From: Pseudomonas fluorescens
GTDB taxonomy: Bacteria; Pseudomonadota; Gammaproteobacteria; Pseudomonadales; Pseudomonadaceae
Assembly: GCF_000730425.1 (NCBI RefSeq)
Contig: NZ_CP008896.1
Coordinates: 744,001-808,000 of the forward strand
DNA length: 64,000 nt
Reading direction: 5' to 3'
Shown here: piece by piece, positions 8,489 to 16,854 of the stretch
How positions within the stretch are numbered: position 1 is the stretch's first letter
Layout: each line of letters begins with the position of its first letter
Translations under genes and position numbers: made by a program
Notes under the pieces: generated by a model
What the model saw: only the letters and a program-made list of their open reading frames with translations
Told to the model about the DNA's origin: nothing
Databases searched by the model: none

Positions 8489-8786
8489 CCGCCTCAAGCC
8501 ATTCAGCACTTCCGGTGATGGCTGCTTTGTTTCCGCGGAGCAATTACACCCAATGCTGGGCTTTGGCCTTGATGTGGCTGGTGTTATTGATACGTATCGA
8601 AAGGGCGACGGTAAACCATGAGAGTTCGCCATCAGATGATTGCTCAATTACAGACAGGAATGTTCAGCTTGCGTCGGCATAACATGATGCCACCAGCGAC
8701 ATAGACTCCAGTCATCTGTCAGTCCACCTGACACCGCCAGTCATGAGAGGTTAGAGCAGGCCAATAGTGCTCTGCTGCAAAGAGGA
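8489..8786. other. Gap after recombinase, no gene seen
   Basis: About 300 bp with no supported gene. It contains the first copy of an 18-bp direct repeat. Confidence 0.4.
8726..8743 (+). repeat. Direct repeat, copy 1 of 2
   Basis: ACCTGACACCGCCAGTCA occurs exactly here and again at 12783-12800. The two copies bracket a 4-kb block of regulator and oxidoreductase genes. Confidence 0.7.
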
Positions 8787-9071
8787 TTATCTAAAGTTCG
8801 ATGCTAGTGTGGCTGTAATCAGTCTCATCGCTGGACATAATTCAGAAGCAATTTTTTTCGCTTTCGGTGTTGCCACAATACCCCTGCCCGAACGAGTAAA
8901 GAGCGGATCATTAAATTTGTCACGTAGCTTGACCAGCGAATTGCTTACGGCTGGCTGTGTTACGCCAAGACTCTTGGCTGCTAACGTTATACTTTGTTCC
9001 TTGTAAATACACATAAAAACCACCAATAAATTGAGATCGATGGATGCAAATGTGTCCTCGCGAATAGTCAT
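8787..9071 (-). pseudogene. LysR-type regulator, N-terminal DNA-binding part only
   Basis: A 94-residue frame with an intact LysR HTH: DLNLLVVFMCIYKEQSITLA, then LGVTQPAVSNSLVKLRDKFNDPLF. LysR proteins are about 300 residues; here the frame stops right after the linker helix and the effector domain is missing. The family start resembles the NodD/NahR subgroup (DLNLLVVF). It is either a truncated gene or, less likely, a free-standing HTH protein. It follows the ArsR gene by 10 bp on the same strand and could be co-transcribed with it. Confidence 0.65.
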
Positions 9072-9081
9072 GGCAGAGCTC

Positions 9082-9417
9082 TCAAATCCCCTTTACAGCA
9101 TCGCTTTCAATGTTTTCACCAGCATTTCGATGGTGTATTCGCAGCGTTTGAAAAAAATGGATCGGGCCGAGCTTTTGGCAAGTAATCAATCCTGTGCGAT
9201 GCAGCGTGCGCAAGTGATCGGACACGGTCGATTGGGCCAACTTGCACTTGCGCTCAATCTGGCCGGCACACACACCGAGCAGGAATGCATGTTCCTGCTG
9301 CGGAAAGTGTTTCTCTGGGTCACGGAGCCACTCAAGGATCAACCGGCGCTGGGGGCTGGCTAACGCTTTAAGAAGTAGATCCACTTCCGTAAGTTTACTG
9401 CGGGAGTTCACCATCAA
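9082..9417 (-). CDS. ArsR-family transcriptional regulator
   Basis: A 111-residue winged-helix regulator. Residues about 10-90 carry the ArsR fold: LKALASPQRRLILEWLRDPE, then the recognition helix AQSTVSDHLRTLHRTGLI and the wing up to HFFQTLRIH. It has a central insertion with two Cys (GVCAGQIERKCKL) at the start of the recognition region. A metal or thiol-redox sensor is possible, but the classic CVC metal box is absent. It is encoded 6 bp after the hydrolase gene, so it is the last intact gene of a dioxygenase-hydrolase-arsR operon and probably autoregulates it. Confidence 0.85.
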   Translation of the reverse strand: MMVNSRSKLTEVDLLLKALASPQRRLILEWLRDPEKHFPQQEHAFLLGVCAGQIERKCKLAQSTVSDHLRTLHRTGLITCQKLGPIHFFQTLRIHHRNAGENIESDAVKGI

Positions 9418-9423
9418 GGTCGC

Positions 9424-10095
9424 TCAGGCGATGTTCAATACAGGCTTCAGCCACTGAATGAAATCTTCCACTTCTTCATTGGTGATTTCGTGGCCCATGT
9501 CGTACAGGTATGTTTCATGATGCACGTTCAGTTGGTGCAACCAGGCATCCGCTTTTTGTGCCCAAGACACGGGGAGCTTGTTATCACCATAGCCATGAGC
9601 AATAAACGCCGATAGCGAACTCAATGCTTGAGCGCTGGCAATGTGTGGTGCCAGCTCAGGGAGAATTCTGCCGCTGAACAAGCCAAAGCCTAGCACGCAA
9701 TGAGGGGCGCTAAGCCCGACGCTTGCACTGAGAATACCGCCCTGGCTAAAGCCAGCTATCACTGTAGGCATTTGTGGTAAGGCAGTTACAAGCTCCACTA
9801 GTTTCTGGCGGCTGGTTTCCGCTTGCTCTTCAACGATCACCGGGCCTTCGTTGGTGAAATTTACCTGAAACCAGGCAAAGCCCTCAGCTGCGATTTGCAG
9901 GCGGCTGCGTACCAGCAATATTTCAATTCCTTCTGGGATAAAGCCGGAAAGGCCTGCCAGATTGGTTTCATTACCGCCTACACCATGCAATAGCAGGAGA
10001 CGTGCACGAGGGGCAGCAGCACGGATTACCCGACGATAGACAAGGCCGGATTGCGGTTCTTGCTGCAGTTCTGAAATGGCTAGTGGCAGGTTCAT
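9424..10095 (-). CDS. Phospholipase/carboxylesterase-family alpha/beta hydrolase
   Basis: A 223-residue cytoplasmic serine hydrolase. The nucleophile elbow GFSQGG puts Ser at 117; Asp171 (HGYGDNKLPV) and His202 (DMGHE) complete the triad; the oxyanion segment is LLLHGVGGNETN. This is the MhqD/YpfH-like group. The start overlaps the dioxygenase stop by 4 bp (ATGA), so they are translationally coupled. Gene order dioxygenase-hydrolase resembles electrophile/quinone-response operons in which the dioxygenase opens a hydroquinone ring and the esterase acts on the product. That role is inferred. Confidence 0.85.
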   Translation of the reverse strand: MNLPLAISELQQEPQSGLVYRRVIRAAAPRARLLLLHGVGGNETNLAGLSGFIPEGIEILLVRSRLQIAAEGFAWFQVNFTNEGPVIVEEQAETSRQKLVELVTALPQMPTVIAGFSQGGILSASVGLSAPHCVLGFGLFSGRILPELAPHIASAQALSSLSAFIAHGYGDNKLPVSWAQKADAWLHQLNVHHETYLYDMGHEITNEEVEDFIQWLKPVLNIA

Positions 10096-10907
10096 GCTTG
10101 AGTAATCTCCTGAGTGGCGGTTGGGCTTTTGAACAGGTAGCTGTCCATAGCCAGTACGCCGTCGGCGACACCGCCCTCTAGCACATCCACGGCGTAGTGC
10201 TCGCCTGCGGCACCGAGCGCCAGAAATAGCGGCAACAAATGTTCTTCACTGGGGTGCGCACGCTCGGCCTCCGGGGCATTGCGGCGGTAGGCGAGCAGCG
10301 CTGGCAGGTCACCGGCTTGCAGGGCGTCACGGATCCAGTCGGAAAAACGCGCTACGTACTCAGCCGGGTCGCCGTAGTTGCTACGGAACTCATAAAGGTT
10401 ATGGGTCAGACTGCCGGAGCCAATGATCAGCACGCCCTGATCGCGCAGCGGCTTGAGTGCCTGGCCAAGCTGCCAGGCACCCAATGGATTGAGCGGGTGG
10501 GGCATGGACACTTGGACCACCGGGATATCCGCAGTGGGCAATAGGTGCAGCAACGGCACCCAGGCGCCGTGGTCCAGGCCTCGATTCGATTCGGTAGTTG
10601 CGGCAATCCCATTGCGGGAAAGCAGGTTGCAGATTTGCTCGGCCAATGCAGGATTGCCGGTTGCAGGGTATTGCAGGCGATACAGTGCTTGCGGAAAGCC
10701 TCCGAAGTCGTGAATGGTTTCCGGCGCCTTGCTGCTGCCTACACGCACGCTCCCACGGGTCATCCAGTGAGGAGAGACGATTACGATGGCGCTAGGCCGT
10801 GGCAGCGCTCGGCCTAGCTCAGCCAGGCGTGCCCCGGCCTGGCCGGGTTCGATGGCAAAGGTTGGTGCTCCGTGGGACACGAACAACACTGGATAGGCCA
10901 GACTCAT
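10092..10907 (-). CDS. Class III extradiol dioxygenase, DODA/YgiD type
   Basis: A 271-residue non-haem metal-dependent ring-cleaving dioxygenase of the LigB fold. Conserved parts are FVSHGAPTFAIEPG (His near residue 11), SPHWMTRG (His about 47), the loop GLDHGAWVPL (His about 122) and GSGSLTHNLYEF. His residues of these segments bind the metal and act as base. The ATG at 10907 starts the conserved MSLAYPVLFVSHG; a start at 11033 would add 42 unconserved residues. It is the first gene of the operon with the hydrolase and ArsR. The substrate is probably a catechol or hydroquinone-like compound. Confidence 0.86.
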   Translation of the reverse strand: MSLAYPVLFVSHGAPTFAIEPGQAGARLAELGRALPRPSAIVIVSPHWMTRGSVRVGSSKAPETIHDFGGFPQALYRLQYPATGNPALAEQICNLLSRNGIAATTESNRGLDHGAWVPLLHLLPTADIPVVQVSMPHPLNPLGAWQLGQALKPLRDQGVLIIGSGSLTHNLYEFRSNYGDPAEYVARFSDWIRDALQAGDLPALLAYRRNAPEAERAHPSEEHLLPLFLALGAAGEHYAVDVLEGGVADGVLAMDSYLFKSPTATQEITQA

Positions 10908-11033
10908 GGTTGAAATCCTGCTTAGATATTGGGGCCGCAGCAGCAAGAGGTGGACTGATCGGCGTTGCAAAGCGTGTGCGCCGCTCACTGACCTGCCTAC
11001 CCACAGCGCACTGATTGGCTGGGGATGGCTCAA

Positions 11034-11369
11034 AGTTTATAGATTCGATTTTGGAGATAAACTCAGATATTGGTGAATAACTATCTCGAAAACCGGGATA
11101 ATTGGCGGTCACTTGTCGACTCTTCAGGCCGCTGCCAGCCGGAGCGCTGAGCTACACATCAAGGTGCCAATATTGCCCCCTGCGCCTGGCCAGAACGCAG
11201 GTTGGTGAGTAGATCCCTGGTCGGCGGGCTCTAGTATTTGGGGGCTCCCTGGCTTTGTTACAGATCAGTCCGCGCTCATCGCTATGGCTGCTGAGTGGCA
11301 CCCTGAGTTAATGGGGCTGGCGTTGATCAACCCCGCGCCAAGGTCGCGCAGTAGCTGTCCGTTCTGCCG
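11034..11369. other. Intergenic stretch; possible hydrolase debris
   Basis: No intact gene. The plus frame from 11251 reads DQSALIAMAAEWHPELMGLA followed by LINPAP, which resembles the segment after the nucleophile of alpha/beta hydrolases, then stops at 11373. It may be a small fossil fragment; this is weak. Confidence 0.3.
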
Positions 11370-12269
11370 TTAGCTGTGGCCATACAGCTTCAATAACTCG
11401 TCGACCAGGTAACGAATTTTGGGCCGCAGATGATTGCTCTTCGACCATAGTGCGTGGACCTCGACAGGCGCCGGTTCAAAGGGCTCGAGTACCGTAACAA
11501 CAACCTGCTGGGCGATGTCCTTTTCAAATAGACAGAGCGGCATCTGGCAAATACCGAGGCCGGCTCGCGTGGCTTCAATCATCGCTTCGGCATCGTCAAA
11601 CTGATAGGTCGGTGGTGGCGAGAACTTCAAGGATTGCCCGGCCTGGGCCATTTTCCAGGGCATTAGGCTGCCGCGGCGATAGCCGACGATGCTGCGGTGC
11701 TGGCCCATGTCCTCGAGCGTCAACGGCGTACCATATTCTTCCAGATAACCCGGCGCTGCACAGGTTACCCAGCGGTGTGACGTCAGGCGTCTGGCCACCA
11801 GGCCGGGGACGTTGTCGACGCTGCCAAAACGAATGGCCAGGTCGATACCTTCTTCCGTCAGGTCCACCAGTTGGTCGCTAAAGGTCAAGGTCAGTTGCAA
11901 CTGCGGGAAGCGTTTGCTCATCTCCAGTAGCACCGGCAGTACCACCTGTTTACCGAACGCGACCGGCATGTCCACCCGCAAGCGCCCTGTGGGCACGCCT
12001 AACTTGTTGCCGAGGTTGCTCTCGGTGGCCTTGATCTCCTCCAGCGCATTGGACCACACGGTGAAGTAGGCCTCGCCATCCGGAGACAGGGACAAGCGGC
12101 GGGTCGAGCGATAAAACAGGCTGGTACCCACCCGTGCCTCCAGCCGTGCAATCGCCTTACCTACGGCCGACTTGGACAGCCCCAGGCGCTCGGCTGCCTC
12201 TGTGAAGGTCGCAGAGCGGGCGGTGGCGAGAAAAATATGGATGCCGCTGAAGGAATCTTCGGAGGTCAT
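11370..12269 (-). CDS. LysR-family transcriptional regulator
   Basis: A 299-residue regulator. The HTH lies in residues about 6-65 (FTEAAERLGLSKSAVGKAIARLE, then LFYRSTRRLSLSPDGEAYF). The effector-binding domain spans about 90-295 (LRVDMPVAFGKQVVLPVL, DLAIRFG, GLGICQMP). It belongs to the CrgA/YafC-like subgroup. ATG 12269 is preferred; the upstream ATG at 12302 gives 11 extra residues. It is divergent from the ABM-family gene at 12432 with about 160 bp between, and so likely regulates that gene and perhaps the SDR after it. Confidence 0.9.
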   Translation of the reverse strand: MTSEDSFSGIHIFLATARSATFTEAAERLGLSKSAVGKAIARLEARVGTSLFYRSTRRLSLSPDGEAYFTVWSNALEEIKATESNLGNKLGVPTGRLRVDMPVAFGKQVVLPVLLEMSKRFPQLQLTLTFSDQLVDLTEEGIDLAIRFGSVDNVPGLVARRLTSHRWVTCAAPGYLEEYGTPLTLEDMGQHRSIVGYRRGSLMPWKMAQAGQSLKFSPPPTYQFDDAEAMIEATRAGLGICQMPLCLFEKDIAQQVVVTVLEPFEPAPVEVHALWSKSNHLRPKIRYLVDELLKLYGHS

Positions 12270-12431
12270 TGCCGTTTTCCTAGGCGCAAGAGTTGGTAGC
12301 AAATTACGCTACCTATCTGTGATTTCAAGGTTGTTTATCAGCTTGCTGCTCTACCTTAGCATGGCTGCTGACTCAGCAACCCTCTGCATCTATCGCATGG
12401 GGTTGGTCATTTACTTCTGTGAGGACGCCCC

Positions 12432-12788
12432 ATGAAAGACGAAGTCATCAGCATTTTTACCCTAAGCCTGGCTCCGGAAGACTTCCCTGAATTTAAAACG
12501 CTGGTTGCCAAGATTGTCGCCGCTACGAGCGAAGAGCCTGGCACCTTGATGTACGAATACAGCGTCAACGAGGCTCGCACTGAGGTGCACATTATCGAGC
12601 GTTACCGTGCCGATGCTGTCGTTAACCATATTGAAGAAACCTTCGCGCCGTTCGGCGAAAAGTTTCTCGAGCTGGTGAAAATCACCAGCCTGCTAGTTTA
12701 TGGCAACCCAGACGCGCCGACGCGCAAGCACCTGGATGCCTTTGGCGCGGTGTACATGAATCCGTTTGATGGGTTTACCCGGACCTGA
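12432..12788 (+). CDS. Antibiotic-biosynthesis-monooxygenase (ABM) domain protein
   Basis: A 118-residue protein of the dimeric alpha/beta-barrel ABM family (YgiN-like quinol monooxygenases). Residues about 5-95 show the pattern ISIFTLSLAPEDFPEFKTLV, EEPGTLMYEYSVNE, EVHIIERYRA. A C-terminal tail of about 25 residues is added. Such proteins oxidise or bind quinols without cofactor, which fits the neighbouring quinone-response-like genes. The stop codon overlaps the second copy of the 18-bp direct repeat. Divergent from the LysR regulator. Confidence 0.82.
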   Translation: MKDEVISIFTLSLAPEDFPEFKTLVAKIVAATSEEPGTLMYEYSVNEARTEVHIIERYRADAVVNHIEETFAPFGEKFLELVKITSLLVYGNPDAPTRKHLDAFGAVYMNPFDGFTRT

Positions 12789-12800
12789 CACCGCCAGTCA
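12783..12800 (+). repeat. Direct repeat, copy 2 of 2
   Basis: Exact copy of the 18-bp sequence at 8726-8743; here it includes the stop codon of the ABM gene. Confidence 0.7.
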
Positions 12801-12882
12801 GTAGCCGGCGGACAAGACCGCTGACTATTCAGCAACCGATCTAACCTGCCGGGTACTACCTGGCGCTAGAGGGTCAATACGC

Positions 12883-13677
12883 ATGCACATCAATCTTGCC
12901 GGCAAGACCGCTTTGGTTACTGCCTCCACAGGCGGCATCGGCTTCGCCATTGCCCATGGCCTGGCGCTCACCGGCGCTATCGTGATCATCAACGGGCGGA
13001 GTGACAGCTCGGTCGAAAAAGCCCTGGCACGTTTGAGCGAAGCGGTACCGCAGGCCACCTTCAGCGGAGTCGCGGCTGATCTGGGCAATGCCGACGGCGT
13101 TGGCGTTCTTACAGCTGCGCTTCCCACCATCGACATTCTGGTCAACAACGCCGGCATCTATGGTTTGGCCGATTTCTTCGAGGCCGATGACGACTGCTGG
13201 GAAGACTATTGGCAAACTAACGTAATGTCCGGTGTTCGCCTGAGCCGCGCGTTGGTTCCAGCCATGGTCCAACGAGGTTGGGGTAGGGTGGTGTTTATCT
13301 CCTCGGAGTCAGCCCGAAATATCCCGGCCGATATGGTTCATTACGGCGTAACCAAGACGGCGCAACTGGCGTTGTCGCGTGGCTTGGCCAAACGTGTGGC
13401 CGGCAGCGGCGTAACCGTTAACAGCGTGCTGCCAGGCCCGACACTGTCTGATGGCTTGGCTGAGCTGCTCAAAGGAGAGTCTGCCCGCTCCGGCAAATCC
13501 TTGGAGGCCGTCGCTGCCGAATTCGTCATGACCCACCGTCCCACCTCGTTGATTCAACGTGCGGCCACGGTCGATGAGGTCGCCAATATGGTCGTCTATA
13601 TCTGCTCCACCCAGGCGTCAGCCACCAGCGGCGCTGCGCTGCGGGTCGATGGCGGCGTGGTGGACGATATCCTCTGA
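12883..13677 (+). CDS. SDR-family NAD(P)-dependent oxidoreductase
   Basis: A 264-residue classical short-chain dehydrogenase. The nucleotide-binding motif TASTGGIG is at residues 13-20, NNAG at 88-91, the catalytic Ser at about 140, and YGVTK places Tyr154 and Lys158. The C-terminal ALRVDGGVVDDIL is typical of FabG-like members. The substrate cannot be told from sequence. It is co-directional with the ABM gene, 94 bp downstream. The last gene before the IS200 debris. Confidence 0.9.
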   Translation: MHINLAGKTALVTASTGGIGFAIAHGLALTGAIVIINGRSDSSVEKALARLSEAVPQATFSGVAADLGNADGVGVLTAALPTIDILVNNAGIYGLADFFEADDDCWEDYWQTNVMSGVRLSRALVPAMVQRGWGRVVFISSESARNIPADMVHYGVTKTAQLALSRGLAKRVAGSGVTVNSVLPGPTLSDGLAELLKGESARSGKSLEAVAAEFVMTHRPTSLIQRAATVDEVANMVVYICSTQASATSGAALRVDGGVVDDIL

Positions 13678-13861
13678 ACCCTTGACTACCTGGCACGTGT
13701 GTTCCGCACGGGTGACCTGAAGGTCACCGGCGCGCACGCTGTCAGTGAGTGAGCAGATCTCCAATCGATTCCGCTGCCAGTTGATACGAACGGCAACGCG
13801 CCGTCGGGTCGTAGATGCGCGCATCAATCATCAGTTCGTCTACGCCGGTGGTAGCACTAAA

Positions 13862-14260
13862 CAACCACCGACTGAAGTCGGTGGGTTAGTGAATTACGGA
13901 TTGAAAGTCCGGATACGCGTCGGCTGAACGACGCGTCGCATTAGTCCGGCTCCATCTTGAAATTATCGTTCGGGCTCGGCTCTGGCATCAAGTGACCCTC
14001 CACGATCCGGCACTCACGCTGCCTCGCCAACTCATGTAGCACCTCCCCCCAGGTGCTTGCGGATCGCTCCGAAGATCGCCTTCTTACGCCTCTTCGGGAT
14101 GAATACAACGTGGTACTTACAGTCCCACTTCGTGTGAGCAAGGCTTTGGTAATCTCTCATTGGGTACCCCTATCTCTTGGTCGAGATAGAAGGTTCCTGA
14201 TGACCGCATCACACGGTCAACCTCAAGGAGTCCCTCGGCTAAGCCGGGGGATTACCTTGT
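13862..14260 (-). mobile_element. Decayed IS200/IS605-type element
   Basis: Subterminal hairpins typical of IS200/IS605 elements lie at both sides: ACCGACT/AGTCGGTGG at 13865-13884 and CCCTCGGCT/AGCCGGGGG at 14232-14250. Between them is a broken tnpA. At about 400 bp the element is much shorter than the roughly 700 bp of a full IS200. Exact ends cannot be fixed because these elements have no terminal repeats. Confidence 0.75.
13941..14160 (-). pseudogene. tnpA: IS200-type tnpA (Y1 transposase) remnant
   Basis: From ATG at 14160 the frame reads MRDYQSLAHTKWDCKYHVVF then IPKRRKKAIFGAIRKHLG, the standard IS200 TnpA start. A run of six C at 14045-14050 shifts the frame by one; the new frame continues EVLHELARQRECRIVEGHLMP and then jumps to an unrelated short tail. 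The HUH metal motif that normally follows LMP (DHVH) and the catalytic Tyr are missing, so this protein cannot be active. Confidence 0.8.
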
Positions 14261-14290
14261 TTATTTAAGACTTGAAAGCCAAGCGGATAG

Positions 14291-14455
14291 ATCGTCCAAC
14301 TGCCTCGATATCCCATGCCCACTCGACCCTTTCATGTGCTGCGTACGCCGGACCGGGGCATGACACCAAGGCTGAAAAGCTTTCTGGATTTTACCCTTGC
14401 CAAGTTTGGCGAGAACCCGGCAAAGGCAACCTGGCCGAAAGCAGCGAGCGGTTAG
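14291..14455 (+). pseudogene. C-terminal fragment of a LysR-family regulator
   Basis: The plus frame reads IVQLPRYPMPTRPFHVLRTP and continues DRGMTPRLKSFLDFTLAKFG before a stop. This is the usual C-terminal end of LysR effector domains (surface strand, then P-K-L-R-x-F-I-D-F helix). The rest of the gene is absent; upstream lies the IS200 debris, so insertion and deletion probably destroyed it. Its stop overlaps the end of the DoxX gene on the other strand. Confidence 0.6.
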
Positions 14456-14856
14456 TTACGTGCTGAACGTTTCAAGGCGAAGGCTCCGTCATCCAGCAGC
14501 GCCAAGGCCAGTGCAGTGAATGCCAGAAAGACCGGGTATTCCCAGCCACCATTGGCGTTGGTGAAGCTCCAGCCATTACCGAAGTGCACGCTTGCTGCCA
14601 CCAGCAGTTGCACGGTGGCTAGGGCCGCTACCCAGCGAGCGAGTACACCAAGGATCAGGAACAGGCCGCCGACCACTTCAAAGGCAATGACCGGATAGGC
14701 AAGAAAGCCGGAGAAGCCAACGGACTCAAAGAAACCTGCTGTGCCGGCCGGGGTGAACACCAGCAGCTTGGTCAGGCCATGAGCGAGAAACATCACGCCA
14801 AGGATTAGGCGTAGTACCAGGGCGGCATAGGGGAGGGTGCGGCTAGCGGCGGTCAT
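14452..14856 (-). CDS. DoxX-family membrane protein
   Basis: A 134-residue integral membrane protein with four transmembrane helices (about 8-28, 45-70, 73-92, 100-125) and the DoxX signature LRLILGVMFLAHGLTKL with GFFESVGF. The ATG at 14856 gives the normal family length; the longer frame to 15069 adds 71 unconserved residues. DoxX/MhqP proteins are often induced with dioxygenase MhqO and esterase MhqD by electrophiles and quinones, matching the neighbouring genes. It follows the F420-type reductase on the same strand (83 bp gap), probably in one operon. Confidence 0.87.
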   Translation of the reverse strand: MTAASRTLPYAALVLRLILGVMFLAHGLTKLLVFTPAGTAGFFESVGFSGFLAYPVIAFEVVGGLFLILGVLARWVAALATVQLLVAASVHFGNGWSFTNANGGWEYPVFLAFTALALALLDDGAFALKRSARN

Positions 14857-14939
14857 GGGTGTTTTCCAATACGGGGAGTGTGGGTTGCCCGGGGCCACAG
14901 CTGTTTCGGCCGTGGCGCCAGGCATTGGGTAAGTGGGAA

Positions 14940-15569
14940 TTAACGATTGAGCCAGACCGGCGCGATCTGCGTGCCGAGCCCTGCGCCATAGCCGAGGTAG
15001 ATGTTCAACCCGGCCAACGCTTCCAGATAACGCGCGTTTACCAAACCGCCGGCATCCACGGTTTTCCAACCCAGGCTTTGCGCAAGAGCAACGGCGGTTT
15101 GTTTGGCTCGTGCGCTATCGCTGGCCAGGAACACGCTGCCTTGCTGCTCGTTGGCAAATGTGGGACCGCTGGCCAGCACTTGGGCGAACAGGGTGTTGAA
15201 GCCCTTGACCAGCTCCACACCTGGCAGCGCCTTGGCGATTTCCTCCGCTGCACTGGTGCTGTGGCCGATGGTCAGACCCATGTAGTCGGCTGTCAGCGGG
15301 TTGGTGATGTCGATGACCACTTTGCCTTCGAGACTGCCCAGACTTTTCAGCGCGGTTAAGGCGTCCTGGTAAGCAGTGGCGACGATCACCACTTCGTTCT
15401 GGCCAAGGGCCTGATCAGCGGCGAATGCTTCGACGTTTTGATGCTGCGCGGCGAGGGCGTGCGCCTTGTCCAGATCACGGCCGGTGATACGAACATGGTG
15501 TCCAAACTGGGACAACTGTTGAGCGAAAGCCGAGCCCATGTTGCCGGTACCGATAAGGGTAATGTTCAT
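14940..15569 (-). CDS. NADPH-dependent F420-reductase-like oxidoreductase
   Basis: A 209-residue Rossmann-fold protein. It begins with the dinucleotide motif MNITLIGTGNMGSAFAQQL and has RITGRDLDKA after the second strand, where Arg suits NADP. Then come the NADP-oxidoreductase/F420-dependent family segments VVIVATAYQD, DITNPLTADYMG and LVKGFNTLFA. Pseudomonads do not normally make F420, so it likely uses another electron acceptor. Divergent from a LysR regulator with 103 bp between; probably its target together with doxX. Confidence 0.82.
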   Translation of the reverse strand: MNITLIGTGNMGSAFAQQLSQFGHHVRITGRDLDKAHALAAQHQNVEAFAADQALGQNEVVIVATAYQDALTALKSLGSLEGKVVIDITNPLTADYMGLTIGHSTSAAEEIAKALPGVELVKGFNTLFAQVLASGPTFANEQQGSVFLASDSARAKQTAVALAQSLGWKTVDAGGLVNARYLEALAGLNIYLGYGAGLGTQIAPVWLNR

Positions 15570-15672
15570 GTCTTTTGCCTCGTGCTGTGTGTGATGGGAT
15601 CCAGTTTAAAGATTCGATTTACGAGATAAACATGATTTAATGTGACTTATAGTTCCGATAAGTGAGGCAATA

Positions 15673-16617
15673 ATGGATCGCGCGTTGGAGATGCAGGTGT
15701 TTTGCGCCGTGGTCGACAAGGGCAGCTTTGTCGGTGCCGTCGATGCGCTGGAAATGTCCAAGGCCGCCGTTTCCAGGCATGTAAATGCGCTGGAGGAACG
15801 CCTGGGCGTACGCCTGCTGCAACGCACCACGCGACGCTTATCACTGACCGAAGAAGGACGGGTTTTCTACCAGCAAGCGCGGGAAGTGCTGGCGTTGATG
15901 GGGGAGGCGGAAAGCGCTGTTTCTTCGGGCAACCATGAGCCTGCCGGCGTGCTGCGGGTCAATGCGCCGGTGAGTTTTGGTGTGTTGCACCTGGCGCCGC
16001 TGTGGACTGCCTTTTTGGAGCAAAACCCGAAGATTGAGCTGGATATCAGCCTGAACGATCGCCAGGTCGATTTGGTGGAGGAGGGGTATGACGTCGCGGT
16101 GCGCATCGCCCGGTTGGAAAGCTCTTCACTGGTGGGGCGCCGGTTTGCCAGCACGCGGATGCGCCTGTGTGCAGCCCCGAGCTACATCAAAAGCCATGCA
16201 CCAGTAGAAGTGCCGCAAGACCTGGCCGAGCACCGGGTGATTGCCTATAGCAACTTTTCCAGTGGGAACGAATGGAGTTTTACCGGGCCCGATGGCGAGC
16301 ATAAGGTCAACACGCGTTCGGTCATTCGCTGCAATAACGGTGATACATGCCGATCTATTGCGTTGACTGCTGGCGGCATTTTGCTGCAGCCAAGCTTTAT
16401 GGTAAGTGAGGATCTTCGGCGGGGTGATCTGGTGGAGTTGCTACCGGAGTATCGCTCGGTAGAACTGGGTATTTATGCCGTCTACCCAACCCGCAAACAC
16501 CTGGCATCCAAGGTGCGGGCATTTATCAATTTTCTGGTCGAACAGTTTGAGCAGGTCGACTGGGAGTCCGGCTACCCAGCACAAAAGAGCCAAGCCCGGG
16601 CTGCAAAGAAGATGTAA
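15673..16617 (+). CDS. LysR-family transcriptional regulator
   Basis: A 314-residue LysR protein with HTH in residues about 1-60 (GSFVGAVDALEMSKAAVSRH, then RLLQRTTRRLSLTEEGRVF) and effector domain about 90-300 (VNAPVSFGVLHLAPLW, GYDVAVRIARLESSSLVGRR, AVYPTRKHLASKVRAFINFL). It belongs to the same CrgA-like subgroup as the regulator at 11.4-12.3 kb. It is divergent from the reductase-doxX pair and is the natural candidate to regulate it. The tautomerase gene converges on its 3' end. Confidence 0.9.
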   Translation: MDRALEMQVFCAVVDKGSFVGAVDALEMSKAAVSRHVNALEERLGVRLLQRTTRRLSLTEEGRVFYQQAREVLALMGEAESAVSSGNHEPAGVLRVNAPVSFGVLHLAPLWTAFLEQNPKIELDISLNDRQVDLVEEGYDVAVRIARLESSSLVGRRFASTRMRLCAAPSYIKSHAPVEVPQDLAEHRVIAYSNFSSGNEWSFTGPDGEHKVNTRSVIRCNNGDTCRSIALTAGGILLQPSFMVSEDLRRGDLVELLPEYRSVELGIYAVYPTRKHLASKVRAFINFLVEQFEQVDWESGYPAQKSQARAAKKM

Positions 16618-16656
16618 CACTCCTTGCAGCCCACTGGCCATTAACGCCGAATGACC

Positions 16657-16854
16657 TTAGGTCTTCTTCGGATCGTCGCCGAACAGCTTGCCTGCACCGG
16701 CCCAATCCGATGGCGCCACGTCTTCAAAAATGACGTAGATGTAATTGGCATCGGTACCGGTGTTTTTCACGATGCTCTGGGTGATTTCTGCAGCGACAGC
16801 TTCCTTCGCGGCGTGGTCTTTTCCTTCGAACCAGCTGACTCGTACAACGGGCAT
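16657..16854 (-). CDS. 4-oxalocrotonate tautomerase family protein
   Basis: A 65-residue tautomerase-superfamily subunit. After removal of Met, Pro1 would be the catalytic base (MPVVRVSWFEG). The family pattern continues with AVAAEITQSIVKNTGTDANYI and YVIFEDVAPSDWAGAGKLF. Members isomerise 2-hydroxymuconate or related dienols, or detoxify small electrophiles. It is the last gene of the putative quinone/aromatic stress set and stands alone on the minus strand. Confidence 0.85.
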   Translation of the reverse strand: MPVVRVSWFEGKDHAAKEAVAAEITQSIVKNTGTDANYIYVIFEDVAPSDWAGAGKLFGDDPKKT

